Origin: JBOHNM01 sp050730675
GTDB lineage: Bacteria > Planctomycetota > Phycisphaerae > Phycisphaerales > UBA1924
Direction of reading: 5' to 3'
NCBI GenBank assembly: GCA_050730675.1
Contig: JBOHNM010000065.1
Coordinates: 1-21,242 of the forward strand
Length of the DNA: 21,242 nucleotides
A model generated the notes under the pieces. It made no database searches. It was not told the DNA's origin and worked only from the letters and a program-made list of their open reading frames with translations. Of the stretch, positions 1 through 7,142 are shown piece after piece. Positions within the stretch are counted from its first letter, which is position 1, and each line of letters starts with the position of its first letter. The position numbers were made by a program, and so were the translations under genes.

Positions 1-10
1 TCCTCTCCCC

Positions 11-45
11 CTTCATCCTTCATCCTTCCGCCTTCATCCTTCGTC
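11..45. repeat. Heptad tandem repeat array (TTCATCC/TTCCGCC class)
   Basis: Five consecutive 7-base units fill this stretch. Three are identical (CTTCATC) and two differ at one or two positions (CTTCCGC, CTTCGTC). The array lies about 50 bases before the first gene. The same unit types occur in the opposite orientation at 12583-12603. Confidence 0.8.
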
Positions 46-93
46 CACGCCCCGACTTGCATCTCACCTCCGATTCCCCGACACTCTCCCCCC

Positions 94-708
94 ATGAAGG
101 TCTTTCTGGATCAGTCCGAGCTTGCCGTGGAGCGCCCGTCGATGGCGTCGGCGCTCGTCGCCGCGCGGGACGCGGCCCAGCAGGCCGGGCGCGTGATCAT
201 CGAGGTCAAGCTCGATGGGCTCCCCGTCGCCGATGCCCAGCTCGAAGACCCCAGCGAGCAGCCGCTGAGCGCCGCTCGCCTCGACTTCGTCACCACCGAC
301 CCGCGGGCGCTGGTCCGCACCACGCTCCTCGACGTCGCCGATGCGCTGGCGCTCACGCGCGACCAGCAGCTCAAGGCCGCCGAGGCGCTGCAGGCCGGCG
401 AGTTCAAGGACGCCTTCGCGCAGCTCAACGAGGTCGTCAACATCTGGAGCCACGTCCGCCGCGTGATCTCCGAGGGCCCCGCGCTCCTCGGCCTCTCCGT
501 AGACCAGATCGACCAGAAGCACAGCAGCACAAATTTGAGTCAGGGCATAGACCGCCTCAACGCCGCGCTCACCGAGTTGCGCACCTCGCTCCAGTCACAG
601 GACTGGTCCACCCTTGCCGACCTTCTCTCCGGCGAGCTCGACGACCTCGCCGCCCGCTGGGACACGCTTTTACGCACCACCGCCGATCAGTTCGCGCCCG
701 GGCCGTAG
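94..708 (+). CDS. Conserved-looking hypothetical protein, 204 aa
   Basis: I do not recognise this family. The protein starts MKVFLDQSEL and has an alpha/beta-looking N-terminal part (residues 1-75, alternating hydrophobic strands such as VIIEVKLDGLPV). A helical C-terminal part follows, rich in Leu/Ala, with regular heptad spacing from about residue 75 to 195. There is no signal peptide and no membrane segment, so it is probably cytoplasmic. No Shine-Dalgarno is visible before the ATG: the preceding bases are a C6 run, and a weak promoter-like pair (TTGCAT at 57-62, GACACT at 80-85) would place transcription start almost at the ATG, so it may be leaderless. The next gene follows after 29 bases on the same strand, suggesting a two-gene unit. 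The other long frames here are antisense or shifted shadows. The existence of the gene is likely, its function unknown. Confidence 0.7.
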   Translation: MKVFLDQSELAVERPSMASALVAARDAAQQAGRVIIEVKLDGLPVADAQLEDPSEQPLSAARLDFVTTDPRALVRTTLLDVADALALTRDQQLKAAEALQAGEFKDAFAQLNEVVNIWSHVRRVISEGPALLGLSVDQIDQKHSSTNLSQGIDRLNAALTELRTSLQSQDWSTLADLLSGELDDLAARWDTLLRTTADQFAPGP

Positions 709-737
709 CCCCGGGCGTTTGTGGGGGACCGCCGCAC

Positions 738-1553
738 GTGAGTCAGACCAAGGAAACCGCCGCCGAGCGCGTTGACGCCCTGATGGAGCAGGCGAGCCGC
801 GCGCTGGTCGCGCGCCAGTACTTCCTCACCGAGCGGCTCTGCCTCGAGGCCCTCGACGTCGCCCACGTCGCCTACGACTACGCCCGCATGGCCGCGATCC
901 TGCTCCCGCTGCAGGAGGCCCGCCGCTTCAAGCGGCAGATGGCCCTCGACACCGGCCACATCACCGTCATCTGCGCCGAGATGCCCGGCCCGCACGACCT
1001 GGCTGCCGGCTGCTTCCTGGTCTGCCCGCCGCGGGTGGGCTTGGACGGGCGCCAGCTCCGCGAGCTGTGCGACCGCAGCGAGATCCCCGCGCTCATCTTG
1101 ACCCGCGAGCCGACCAACCGCGCCGGCCTCTGGCCGATCGTCGCGCTCGGCCCGGCGACCATCCGCGCGACGGTGACGCCGCCGCCGGTCAGGAAGAAAA
1201 AAAACGGCAAGCCGCCCAAGATCGTCGAGGGGGACGTCGCGACGATCTTCATGGCCGCGTGGACTTCCGAGGCCGCCGCCAGCGCCCCGACGGTCGAGTG
1301 GTTCGTCAGCGCCGCCGAGGCGCTGGGCGACGCGGCCATCGCGCAGATCGACCAGGCCCGGCCGCCGGCCGTGCGCGTCGAGGAGCTGTGCATGCGGCTG
1401 ACGGCCTTCCCCGACCACGAGAAGCTGCACCAGCGCCTGCACGACGCGTGCATCGAGGCCGCGCGGGTGGGCAAGCCGCCGCCGGGGAAGATCCGACCCG
1501 AAGATGTGCTCGATCAGCTCGACGACGAGGTGGACGAGACGTCGGAGGTCTAG
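738..1553 (+). CDS. Hypothetical protein, 271 aa, helical N-terminus
   Basis: The open frame extends upstream to 57, but the GTG at 738 is preceded by a GGGGGA ribosome site and gives a protein beginning (M)SQTKETAAERVDALMEQ. The upstream part of the frame reads as Arg/Pro-rich shadow of the preceding gene. Residues 1-70 look like a pair of TPR-like helices (ALVARQYFLTERLCLEALDVA). The centre (about 75-190) looks like an alpha/beta domain with strands such as HITVICAEM and CFLVCPP. The C-terminal 60 residues are helical and end in an acidic tail (LDDEVDETSEV). No signal peptide is seen. A K-K-K-N stretch is encoded by an A8 run at 1197-1204. I do not recognise a family. It probably shares a transcript with the gene before it. 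Its TAG stop shares the palindrome CTAG with the stop of the convergent gene. Confidence 0.7.
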   Translation: MSQTKETAAERVDALMEQASRALVARQYFLTERLCLEALDVAHVAYDYARMAAILLPLQEARRFKRQMALDTGHITVICAEMPGPHDLAAGCFLVCPPRVGLDGRQLRELCDRSEIPALILTREPTNRAGLWPIVALGPATIRATVTPPPVRKKKNGKPPKIVEGDVATIFMAAWTSEAAASAPTVEWFVSAAEALGDAAIAQIDQARPPAVRVEELCMRLTAFPDHEKLHQRLHDACIEAARVGKPPPGKIRPEDVLDQLDDEVDETSEV

Positions 1554-1780
1554 CGGACCTTGTAGAACATCTCGCGCTCGCCGCCCGCGTACGCGCCGGC
1601 GGCCCCGCCGACGACTGCGCCGACGGCGGCGCTCTCCCAGAGCGCGCCGTTCATGGTGCCGATGACCGTGCCGGCGGCGGCGCCGGCGAAGGCGCCCTCC
1701 ACGAACCCTTCGCCCGGGGTGTTGCACCCGGCCGTAAGCAGACCGCAGGCGAGCAGGATGGCGGCGGGTGCGCGGCGCAT
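1550..1780 (-). CDS. Small glycine-zipper lipoprotein, 76 aa
   Basis: The N-terminus MRRAPAAILLACGLLTAGC is a lipoprotein signal peptide: two Arg, a hydrophobic core, then a LTAG|C lipobox with the modified Cys at residue 19. The mature part contains small-residue repeats (GAFAGAAAGTVIGTMNGALWESAAVGAVVGGAAGAYAG), the pattern of glycine-zipper proteins that pack against or insert into membranes. It is therefore probably an envelope lipoprotein of the OmpA-like/YMGG glycine-zipper type, with unknown exact role. It is convergent with the preceding gene, overlapping by four bases at CTAG. The gap to the LON-domain gene upstream on the same strand is only 31 bases, so it may be the last gene of the 1812-3576 unit. 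Signal and zipper are read directly; the envelope role is inference. Confidence 0.7.
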   Translation of the reverse strand: MRRAPAAILLACGLLTAGCNTPGEGFVEGAFAGAAAGTVIGTMNGALWESAAVGAVVGGAAGAYAGGEREMFYKVR

Positions 1781-1811
1781 GCCGGGTTATCGGCTATCCC
1801 GGCGAGCGGGG

Positions 1812-2552
1812 TTAGTTGTAGCTGACGCCCTTGGGCAGGTCGGTGCGGCGCTGGGTGTGGGCGCGGGCGAGGAGGCTGCTGAGGCGGAGGAGCTCGTGCT
1901 CGACCAGGATGACGCGCTTGCGGACGTCGCCCTCGGCGAGGAGCTGGTAGCGGAGTTCGGAGTCGGTGAGCATGGCGAAGGTGACCAGCTCCAGGACGGC
2001 GCTGGTGGGGACTTCGTCGTCGCGGAGGTGACGGACGACGGCGTCGGCATCGCGGAGATCGGTCAGGGGCTCGTGGGTGAGCAGTTCCAGCAGACGGCCC
2101 TTGGACTCGGCGAGGTCGGTCTCCTGGATGTCCTCGAGGCCGACGGGCTCGAGGTAGGCGAGGCGGAACTCGCGGTCCTCGTCGGGGGGAAGCTCTTGAA
2201 TGATGCGTCCGCGGCAGACGCCGTGGAGCGTCAGGATGTAGCGGCCGTCGGGGAGCTGCTGGTGCTGCATGATCTGACCGACGCAGACAGCGTCGCGCAG
2301 GGCGGGGCGGCCGTGCTCGTCGGCGGGGGCGGACTCGTTGTAGATCGCCATGGCGATCTGACCGGGGCCGTCGAGGGCCTCGCGGACCATCTGGCGGTAA
2401 CGCGGCTCGAAGATGTGGACGGGCATCATGGCGTGCGGGAGGAGCGTGGCGACTTCGAGGGGGAACAGGGGCATGGGGTTGCCGAAGTTCACACGGATCG
2501 CCGCCTGCTCGTCGGAGCCTTCATCCTGCTCGTCATCTTCATCGTCGGGCAT
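1812..2552 (-). CDS. LON substrate-binding-domain protein, 246 aa
   Basis: This is a stand-alone LON N-terminal-like domain (family PF02190), without the AAA+ or peptidase parts of Lon protease. Diagnostic motifs are PLFPL at residues 28-32 and HIFEPRYRQM at 46-55, followed by the expected pattern of AMAIYNE, VCVGQIMQH and LPDGRYILTLHGVCRGRI. The first 20 residues are strongly acidic (MPDDEDDEQDEGSDE). The C-terminal third is helical and ends near PKGVSYN. Stand-alone proteins of this family are widespread and their role is poorly known; substrate or peptide recognition is the usual guess. The gene begins 4 bases after the stop of the YhaM-type gene, so the two are almost certainly co-transcribed, which hints at an RNA/protein quality-control link. 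The family call is firm, the role inferred. Confidence 0.88.
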   Translation of the reverse strand: MPDDEDDEQDEGSDEQAAIRVNFGNPMPLFPLEVATLLPHAMMPVHIFEPRYRQMVREALDGPGQIAMAIYNESAPADEHGRPALRDAVCVGQIMQHQQLPDGRYILTLHGVCRGRIIQELPPDEDREFRLAYLEPVGLEDIQETDLAESKGRLLELLTHEPLTDLRDADAVVRHLRDDEVPTSAVLELVTFAMLTDSELRYQLLAEGDVRKRVILVEHELLRLSSLLARAHTQRRTDLPKGVSYN

Positions 2553-2556
2553 CGGA

Positions 2557-3576
2557 TCACTCCGCGAGCGGGTCGGGGCGGAAGAGCTTGGTGTCCAGGG
2601 CCCATTGTTTCTCGGTGAAGTTGCCGCCGAGGTCGGCGAGGGTGCGGTTGGGGCGGGCGGCGGCGAGGGCGATGTAGGTCTTGGCGTCGAAGTTGTCGAG
2701 GAGGCTGACCATGATCGCCTCGGGCGTGCTGGGGACCTTGGCGGCGCCGAAGTCGGGCTCGCCGTGGTGCGAGAGGATGATGTGCTGGAGGACCATGACG
2801 GCGTGCTTGGGGAGGCGCTGGCCGGTGGCTCGCATCACCTGCTGGGCGCGGTCGTGGAGCATGATGGCACCGTCGACGATGTGGCCGATGAGTTCGCCGC
2901 GGTCGGTGTAGCTGAAGGCGCGGTCGTAGACGAGCTCGCGGGTCTTGCCGAGGTCGTGGAGGAAGAGGCCCATCATCACGATGTCCCGGCTCATCCTGGG
3001 GTAGAGCGGGCAGACGACGTTGGCGAGCTTGAGGAGGTTGAGTGTGTGCTCGAGGAGGCCGCCGAGGTAGGCGTGGTGCATGCTCTTGGCGGCGGGGCAC
3101 TGCTTGAAGGCGGTCATCAGCGGCGCATCTTCGAGATAGACCTTGGCGAGGGCCTTCATGCCGGGGTTCTGGAGCGTGTCGAGGAGCTTGACCAGTTCGG
3201 CGAACATCTCCTCGGGGGGTCGCTCGGAGGTGGGCAGCAGGTCGCGCATCTCATCGAGCGAGGGCTCGACGGCCTCGATGTTCTTGACGATCATCTGCAG
3301 CTCGCCCTGGTAGGCCTGGGTTTCGCCTTCGAGGAAGACGAAGCCCTCGGTGGGGAGCCGCTTGAAGTAGTCGGGGTCGATCGACCACATGCGAGCGGGC
3401 ATCTCGCCGGTCTTGTCCTTGATGAGGGCCTTGAGGAAGGGCTTGTCGTTCTTGGTGCGGCCGAGCTGGGCGTTGGAGATGCAGAAGAGGCCCGAGACGT
3501 ATTCGGAGGGATCCATCTCACGGATGAAGCGGCGGCGGGCGGCGGCGGAATTGGACTGGGTGGTCGCTGCGGGCAT
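2557..3576 (-). CDS. yhaM: YhaM/CBF1-type 3'-5' exoribonuclease (OB fold + HD domain), 339 aa
   Basis: The predicted role is 3'-to-5' trimming of RNA (and possibly ssDNA) by an HD-domain phosphohydrolase guided by an OB-fold, as in Bacillus YhaM (about 314 aa). Residues 25-105 form the OB-fold (VSGLFCISNAQLG, PFLKALIKDKTGEMPARMW). The HD domain spans about 160-300 with HHAYLGGLLEHT at 167-178, the metal-binding His-Asp of FLHDLGKT at 207-208, H232 in GHIVDG and SHHG at 269-272. The frame is open far upstream, antisense to rlmE. The ATG at 3576 is chosen because AAGGAT lies five bases or so before it and the OB-fold begins just after. The gene is divergent from rlmE across 115 bases, which must hold both promoters. 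The first 20 residues are low-complexity, so a start at the Met beginning MDPSEYVS is also possible. Confidence 0.85.
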   Translation of the reverse strand: MPAATTQSNSAAARRRFIREMDPSEYVSGLFCISNAQLGRTKNDKPFLKALIKDKTGEMPARMWSIDPDYFKRLPTEGFVFLEGETQAYQGELQMIVKNIEAVEPSLDEMRDLLPTSERPPEEMFAELVKLLDTLQNPGMKALAKVYLEDAPLMTAFKQCPAAKSMHHAYLGGLLEHTLNLLKLANVVCPLYPRMSRDIVMMGLFLHDLGKTRELVYDRAFSYTDRGELIGHIVDGAIMLHDRAQQVMRATGQRLPKHAVMVLQHIILSHHGEPDFGAAKVPSTPEAIMVSLLDNFDAKTYIALAAARPNRTLADLGGNFTEKQWALDTKLFRPDPLAE

Positions 3577-3691
3577 GCGGATCCTTGTTGCTGGTGCGCT
3601 CGGCGCGGACAGGCCGGTGGGCACGGGAACACATGAAACAATCTGTCTGCGGTGCTCTCTACCGCCGGGCAGAGGGCCCGGTTGGGTGTGA

Positions 3692-4465
3692 ATGGGCAAG
3701 TCTAGCGTCGGGCGGCCGTACGATCCGACCGTGCCCCGAAAACGAGAACTGCATGACGCGTATTTCCGGAAGGCCAAGGCCGAGGGGTACGTCGCGCGCT
3801 CGGCGTACAAACTGCTGCAAATCCAGGAACGGCGGCACCTGATCCGGCGGGGGCATCGGGTGATCGACCTCGGGTGTGCGCCGGGGTCGTGGCTGCAGGT
3901 GGCATCCAAGATCGTGGGTCCGGACGGCCGGGTGTTGGGAGTGGATCTGCAGCCGTCGATGATCGACCTGCCGAACGTGCGCACGCTGGTAGCCGATGCA
4001 TTCGAACTTGACCCGGCGGAATTGACGGAACAACTCGGCGGCAAGGCGGATGTGCTGCTTTCGGACATGGCGCCGAACACGACGGGAACACCGAAAGGGG
4101 ACCACTTCCGGTCGGTGACGCTCTGCCGACGCGTGCTGGAACTTGCGCCGGCGCTTCTGGAGCGTGACGGGGGGCTGGTGATGAAGGTCTTCGAGGGCGA
4201 GGCGTACATGGACCTGCTCGCGGAGGTGGCGGCACAGTTCACGGTGGCGCGGGGGTTCAAGCCGCACGCGACGCGCGAGGTCTCGCGCGAGATGTTCATC
4301 CAGGCTTGGGGGTATGCGGGGAAGGCGACCAGCGAAACAGGTGACCAGACGACCAGTGAGAAGCCGGCGGTGCGGATCCCGCCACACAAACGCAACATGA
4401 TGGTTCCGACGACGGCCAAGGTCCAAGCTCCGAAACCGTCCAGCCGCGCGAGGAAGGCGAAATGA
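3692..4465 (+). CDS. rlmE: 23S rRNA (uridine-2'-O)-methyltransferase RlmE (FtsJ/RrmJ), 257 aa
   Basis: RlmE transfers a methyl group from S-adenosylmethionine to the 2'-O of a uridine in helix 92 of 23S rRNA (U2552 in E. coli). All four catalytic residues of the K-D-K-E tetrad are present: K40 (RSAYKL), D125 (LLSDMAP), K165 (VMKVFEG) and E200 (VSREMF). The SAM-binding motif IDLGCAPGSWLQVA is at 58-71. The core ends near residue 208, where the E. coli enzyme also ends. The extra 50 residues form a basic, disordered-looking tail (ETGDQTTSEK... SSRARKAK) that may add RNA affinity. The last codons overlap the next gene's start in ATGA, implying translational coupling to a membrane protein of unrelated function. 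No strong ribosome site precedes the ATG, and a GTG at about 3731 would still keep K40. Confidence 0.93.
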   Translation: MGKSSVGRPYDPTVPRKRELHDAYFRKAKAEGYVARSAYKLLQIQERRHLIRRGHRVIDLGCAPGSWLQVASKIVGPDGRVLGVDLQPSMIDLPNVRTLVADAFELDPAELTEQLGGKADVLLSDMAPNTTGTPKGDHFRSVTLCRRVLELAPALLERDGGLVMKVFEGEAYMDLLAEVAAQFTVARGFKPHATREVSREMFIQAWGYAGKATSETGDQTTSEKPAVRIPPHKRNMMVPTTAKVQAPKPSSRARKAK

Positions 4466-6648
4466 CGCTGCTTGCGCCCGGCGCGGCGATCATCGCGGGG
4501 GCGATCGCGGCGCCGCTGCTGGTGCTGCTGTACTTCCTCAAGCTGCGGCGGCGGCCGCTACGGGTGAGTTCGACGATCCTGTGGGAGCGGGCGGTCCACG
4601 ACCTGCAGGTGAATGCGCCGTTCCGCTGGCTGCGGGTGACGACGCTGCTGATCCTGCAACTGCTGGCGCTGGCGTGCCTGGTGATCGCGATCGGGCGGCC
4701 CGCGATCAACCTTGATGAAGCCGCCGGGCAGCGGGTCGTGGTGCTGATCGACCGATCGGCGGGGATGTCGGCTCGCGACCAAAGTGGGGGAATAACGCGG
4801 TTGGAGGTCGCCAAGAAGCGGGCGCGAGAGTTGATCGACAGCGTGCTGGGGGCTTCGGGCTCGCGGGTGATGCTCGTGCAGTTCGCGGCCGATGCGCAGG
4901 CGATCACGCCGATGACGGCGGATCGGGCGGTGATCGACGAGGCGATCGACGGCGTGACGGCGAGCGACCAACCGGCCGACATCGGCGCGGCATTGAAGCT
5001 GTTGAACACGGCGGCCCAGAAGGAAGCGAGCGAGTCGGCGGAGCGGTCGGTCGTCTCGGCGTTCTTGATTTCGAGCGGGGGCTTCCCCCCCACCGACAAC
5101 AATCAACTGCCCGTTCTTGCGGGGGCGGAGTTGCGGCTGGTGCGGATCGGGCCCGAGCCGGCGCAGGCGACGGCGAATCTCGGGATCGCGGCGCTGAGCG
5201 CCAGGCGCGACTTCGAGGATCCGACGACCGTGCGCGTCTTCCTGCGGGTGGTGAACAGCGCGGGGGTCGCGGCGCGCGCGCCGATCACGTTGAGTATTGA
5301 TGGGCAACAGGTTGGGTCCGTGGTGCTCGAGATGCCCGCGACGAGTGGGGCATTCACTGCCACGAAAGACCGGCCGGCTGAAGCCGGCGGCTCCGAGGCC
5401 AGAGGCTCCGAGCGCGGTCCGACGGTCGGCGAGGCGACCACGACTGTCGGCATCACCAACGCTGCGGGGGGTGTGTTGACCGCGATGATCGATGCTCCCG
5501 ATGCGCTGACAAGCGACAATTTCGCGTCGCTCGTGATGACCGCGGCATCGAAGCCGCGGATCGTGCTGGTCGCGCCCGGGGCCAACGGGAATGAAGCAGA
5601 TCCGTTTCTGCTCAATGCGCTCAACGTGCTGGACAAAGCCTCGCTGCGGGTGATGGGGGCCGATCAGTTCGCGGCGATGGAGAGTGTGGGCGGCGGAAGT
5701 GGCACCGGAGGGAATACCAGCGCCGCGGCGCCCGATTACGACATCGTATTCTTTGATCGAGTTCGGCCCGGAAAGACGCCGCGGGCTGCGTCGGTCAGTT
5801 TCGGCGCGGTGGCGCCGATCGAGGGGCTGGCGGTCGAGCGGGTGACGCTCGCGCCGGGGACACCGGCTCGGCGGTTTGTCTCGTGGAAGCGGAACCATCC
5901 GGTGCTGCGGTTTGTGCCGCTGGACACGGTGATCCTCAATCCGCCGATGCGGCTGCAACTGCCGAATATTGATGGCGGCGGCGAGGCCGGCAACGGCCAG
6001 GAGCGCCCCGGAGCAGGTGGGCCGGATCGAACGACGCGCTCGACGCTGTTGGCCGACGGGGTCGATGGCCCGCTGATCGGGCTCATTGACCATGCGGGCG
6101 TGCGGCACGTGGTTGTGGGGTTCGAGTTGGAGCGCTCGAATTGGGGGCCGCAGTACCCGTTCCCGCTGTTTATCAGCAACTGCGTGGAGTTTCTGACACT
6201 GCGAGCCGAGGCGCAGGCGGGACGGAGTTTCTTGACGGTTGCGTCGGTCACGGTGCAACCGGTTGTCGGCGTGAAGGAGATCACGGTCACCCCCCCGCCC
6301 CAATCGATCAGCGCCGCCTCCGGCATTGATATCGCGGCTAAGCCCTACGGCGTGGGCGTGCCGGATGAGGGCGGGCTCGCCGAGCGGCGGACGGTGAGCC
6401 TGGGCGTGCTTGAGCGGGCGGGGATCTACCGACTGAGCGGCGCGGTCGAGCCCGCGGTTGCGGTGAACCTGACCGACGCGTGGACGAGCCTGCTGCGAAC
6501 CAGCGACACGCTGGAGGTGATCGGGCAGGCCGGAGCGAAGGTCGAGGCGATCGGCTCGCCGCGCGAGGTGTGGCGCTGGTTTGTCTTGGCGGCGGCGTGC
6601 CTGTTGAGCCTCGAGTGGCTGATCTACACGCTGCAGATGCGCGGGTGA
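4462..6648 (+). CDS. BatA-like / von Willebrand factor A domain membrane protein, 728 aa
   Basis: The N-terminus matches the BatA family region: a membrane segment at about 5-26 (LLAPGAAIIAGAIAAPLLVLLYFLK), then RRRPLRVSSTILWERA, then a second segment at about 59-78. A vWA domain follows (about 91-260) with a MIDAS-like motif D97-R-S-A-G-M-S. The canonical form is DxSxS, so the second Ser is Gly here and metal binding may be weakened. The long middle region (about 260-690) has beta-sandwich-like segments (VFLRVVNSAGVAARAPITLSI, GIYRLSGAVEPAVAVNLTD). A final membrane helix lies at about 706-724 before LQMRG. Such proteins sit in the cytoplasmic membrane, often near MoxR ATPases; no MoxR or DUF58 gene is seen here. 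Residues 304-317 are encoded by a REP-like palindrome. The start overlaps rlmE's stop (ATGA). Confidence 0.85.
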   Translation: MTLLAPGAAIIAGAIAAPLLVLLYFLKLRRRPLRVSSTILWERAVHDLQVNAPFRWLRVTTLLILQLLALACLVIAIGRPAINLDEAAGQRVVVLIDRSAGMSARDQSGGITRLEVAKKRARELIDSVLGASGSRVMLVQFAADAQAITPMTADRAVIDEAIDGVTASDQPADIGAALKLLNTAAQKEASESAERSVVSAFLISSGGFPPTDNNQLPVLAGAELRLVRIGPEPAQATANLGIAALSARRDFEDPTTVRVFLRVVNSAGVAARAPITLSIDGQQVGSVVLEMPATSGAFTATKDRPAEAGGSEARGSERGPTVGEATTTVGITNAAGGVLTAMIDAPDALTSDNFASLVMTAASKPRIVLVAPGANGNEADPFLLNALNVLDKASLRVMGADQFAAMESVGGGSGTGGNTSAAAPDYDIVFFDRVRPGKTPRAASVSFGAVAPIEGLAVERVTLAPGTPARRFVSWKRNHPVLRFVPLDTVILNPPMRLQLPNIDGGGEAGNGQERPGAGGPDRTTRSTLLADGVDGPLIGLIDHAGVRHVVVGFELERSNWGPQYPFPLFISNCVEFLTLRAEAQAGRSFLTVASVTVQPVVGVKEITVTPPPQSISAASGIDIAAKPYGVGVPDEGGLAERRTVSLGVLERAGIYRLSGAVEPAVAVNLTDAWTSLLRTSDTLEVIGQAGAKVEAIGSPREVWRWFVLAAACLLSLEWLIYTLQMRG
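5371..5412. repeat. REP-like palindromic element inside the VWA gene
   Basis: A perfect stem GCCGGC (5373-5378) / GCCGGC (5383-5388) with loop TGAA is followed by the direct repeat GGCTCCGAG (5389-5397 and 5404-5412). The block is read in frame as a low-complexity EAGGSEARGSER peptide between two beta-like segments. It looks like an inserted intergenic-type repeat, but copy number elsewhere in the genome cannot be seen. Confidence 0.5.
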
Positions 6649-6651
6649 GGC

Positions 6652-6801
6652 GGCGGAGAACCACTCGGGGGTGATGGCGAGGATCGCTTCGCAGGCGCGG
6701 CGCGTAGCGGGAATATCGCCGCGGCGGCCGGCGGCGCGGGCGCGGCGGAGGAGCATGGCGAGGTGGTCGCGCTGGGGTTGGTTGGGATGGGGTGGAGGCA
6801 T
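6652..6801 (-). pseudogene. Possible remnant of a TPR-like gene (N-terminal fragment)
   Basis: From an ATG at 6801 this strand reads about 50 codons with strongly GC-biased third positions. The peptide looks like one TPR-style helical hairpin (RDHLAMLLRRARAAGRRGDIPATRRACEAIL, split here for description at residues 11-41) ending near ITPEWFSA. Beyond that the frame becomes antisense to the VWA gene and reads as shadow, with no stop in a sensible place. There is no ribosome site before the ATG. It may be the 5' remnant of a deleted gene or chance coding bias on the opposite strand. Confidence 0.25.
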
Positions 6802-6818
6802 GGCAAGAGGGGAAAAAA

Positions 6819-6880
6819 GCTCAAAGTTCAAGGTTCAAATTAAGGCAAGAGAGCAGAGAGCAGAAAACAGAAAGCAGAAA
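6819..6880. repeat. Two adjoining heptad repeat arrays (GTTCAAA and AGCAGAA classes)
   Basis: Three units of the GTTCAAA type lie at 6819-6839. A second array follows in which CAGA recurs at exactly 7-base steps (6854, 6861, 6868, 6875). The GTTCAAA class recurs in the same orientation before smpB at 12611-12638. These units sit in the 494-base space between the VWA gene and dcuB. Confidence 0.75.
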
Positions 6881-6924
6881 TCGAGGCCGAGAGAGGATCT
6901 GGTGGGGACTCGGGTTGTCGGAGG

Positions 6925-6965
6925 CATGGGGGCCCTACCACACCTGAGGCGTGCCTCTACCCATG
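6925..6965. repeat. Nested palindrome in the 6649-7142 intergenic space
   Basis: An outer inverted repeat CATGGG (6925-6930) / CCCATG (6960-6965) encloses an inner one, GAGGC (6946-6950) / GCCTC (6953-6957). The 40-base block could fold as a stem-loop or be a repeated intergenic element. It has no U-tract, so I do not call it a terminator. Confidence 0.4.
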
Positions 6966-6977
6966 GTGGAAAGGACA

Positions 6978-7103
6978 CGCCGTTGCGCATTTTTGCGTCC
7001 CGCTTGTCGCAGTTGTTAGCGCAAAGCCTGGATTTCTCGGTGTCGACGGCGTGACGGAATTTTGCGAATTCCGCCGCGTCAGGTGCGCGCCGTTGCGCAT
7101 TTT
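6978..7103. repeat. 16-base direct repeat pair flanking a palindrome, downstream of dcuB
   Basis: The 16-mer CGCCGTTGCGCATTTT occurs at 6978-6993 and again at 7088-7103, exactly 110 bases apart. Between them is a perfect 7-base inverted repeat, CGGAATT (7055-7061) and AATTCCG (7067-7073) with loop TTGCG. TTTTGCG recurs three times here. The AT content is higher than in the surrounding genes. The palindrome may act as a 3' end structure for the dcuB transcript, although no U-tract follows it. Confidence 0.5.
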
Positions 7104-7142
7104 CGTTGTCTTTTGCGCGCCCCCTGAATCGGTGAGTGGGCG

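Noticed and set aside
1197..1205. A_AAA_AAC slippery heptamer in the reading frame of the 738-1553 gene, with the -1 frame open to about 1825
   Set aside because: The -1 frame product is an Arg/Gly-rich shadow that runs into the antisense of the lipoprotein gene. No stimulating structure is obvious, so programmed frameshifting is unlikely; the A8 run may just give slippage noise.
2413..3636. Long plus-strand ORF antisense to the YhaM and LON genes
   Set aside because: It is a Gly/Val/Glu-rich mirror of the two genes with clear domain motifs on the other strand. The same applies to the long plus-strand frames antisense to metH, aspA and dcuB.
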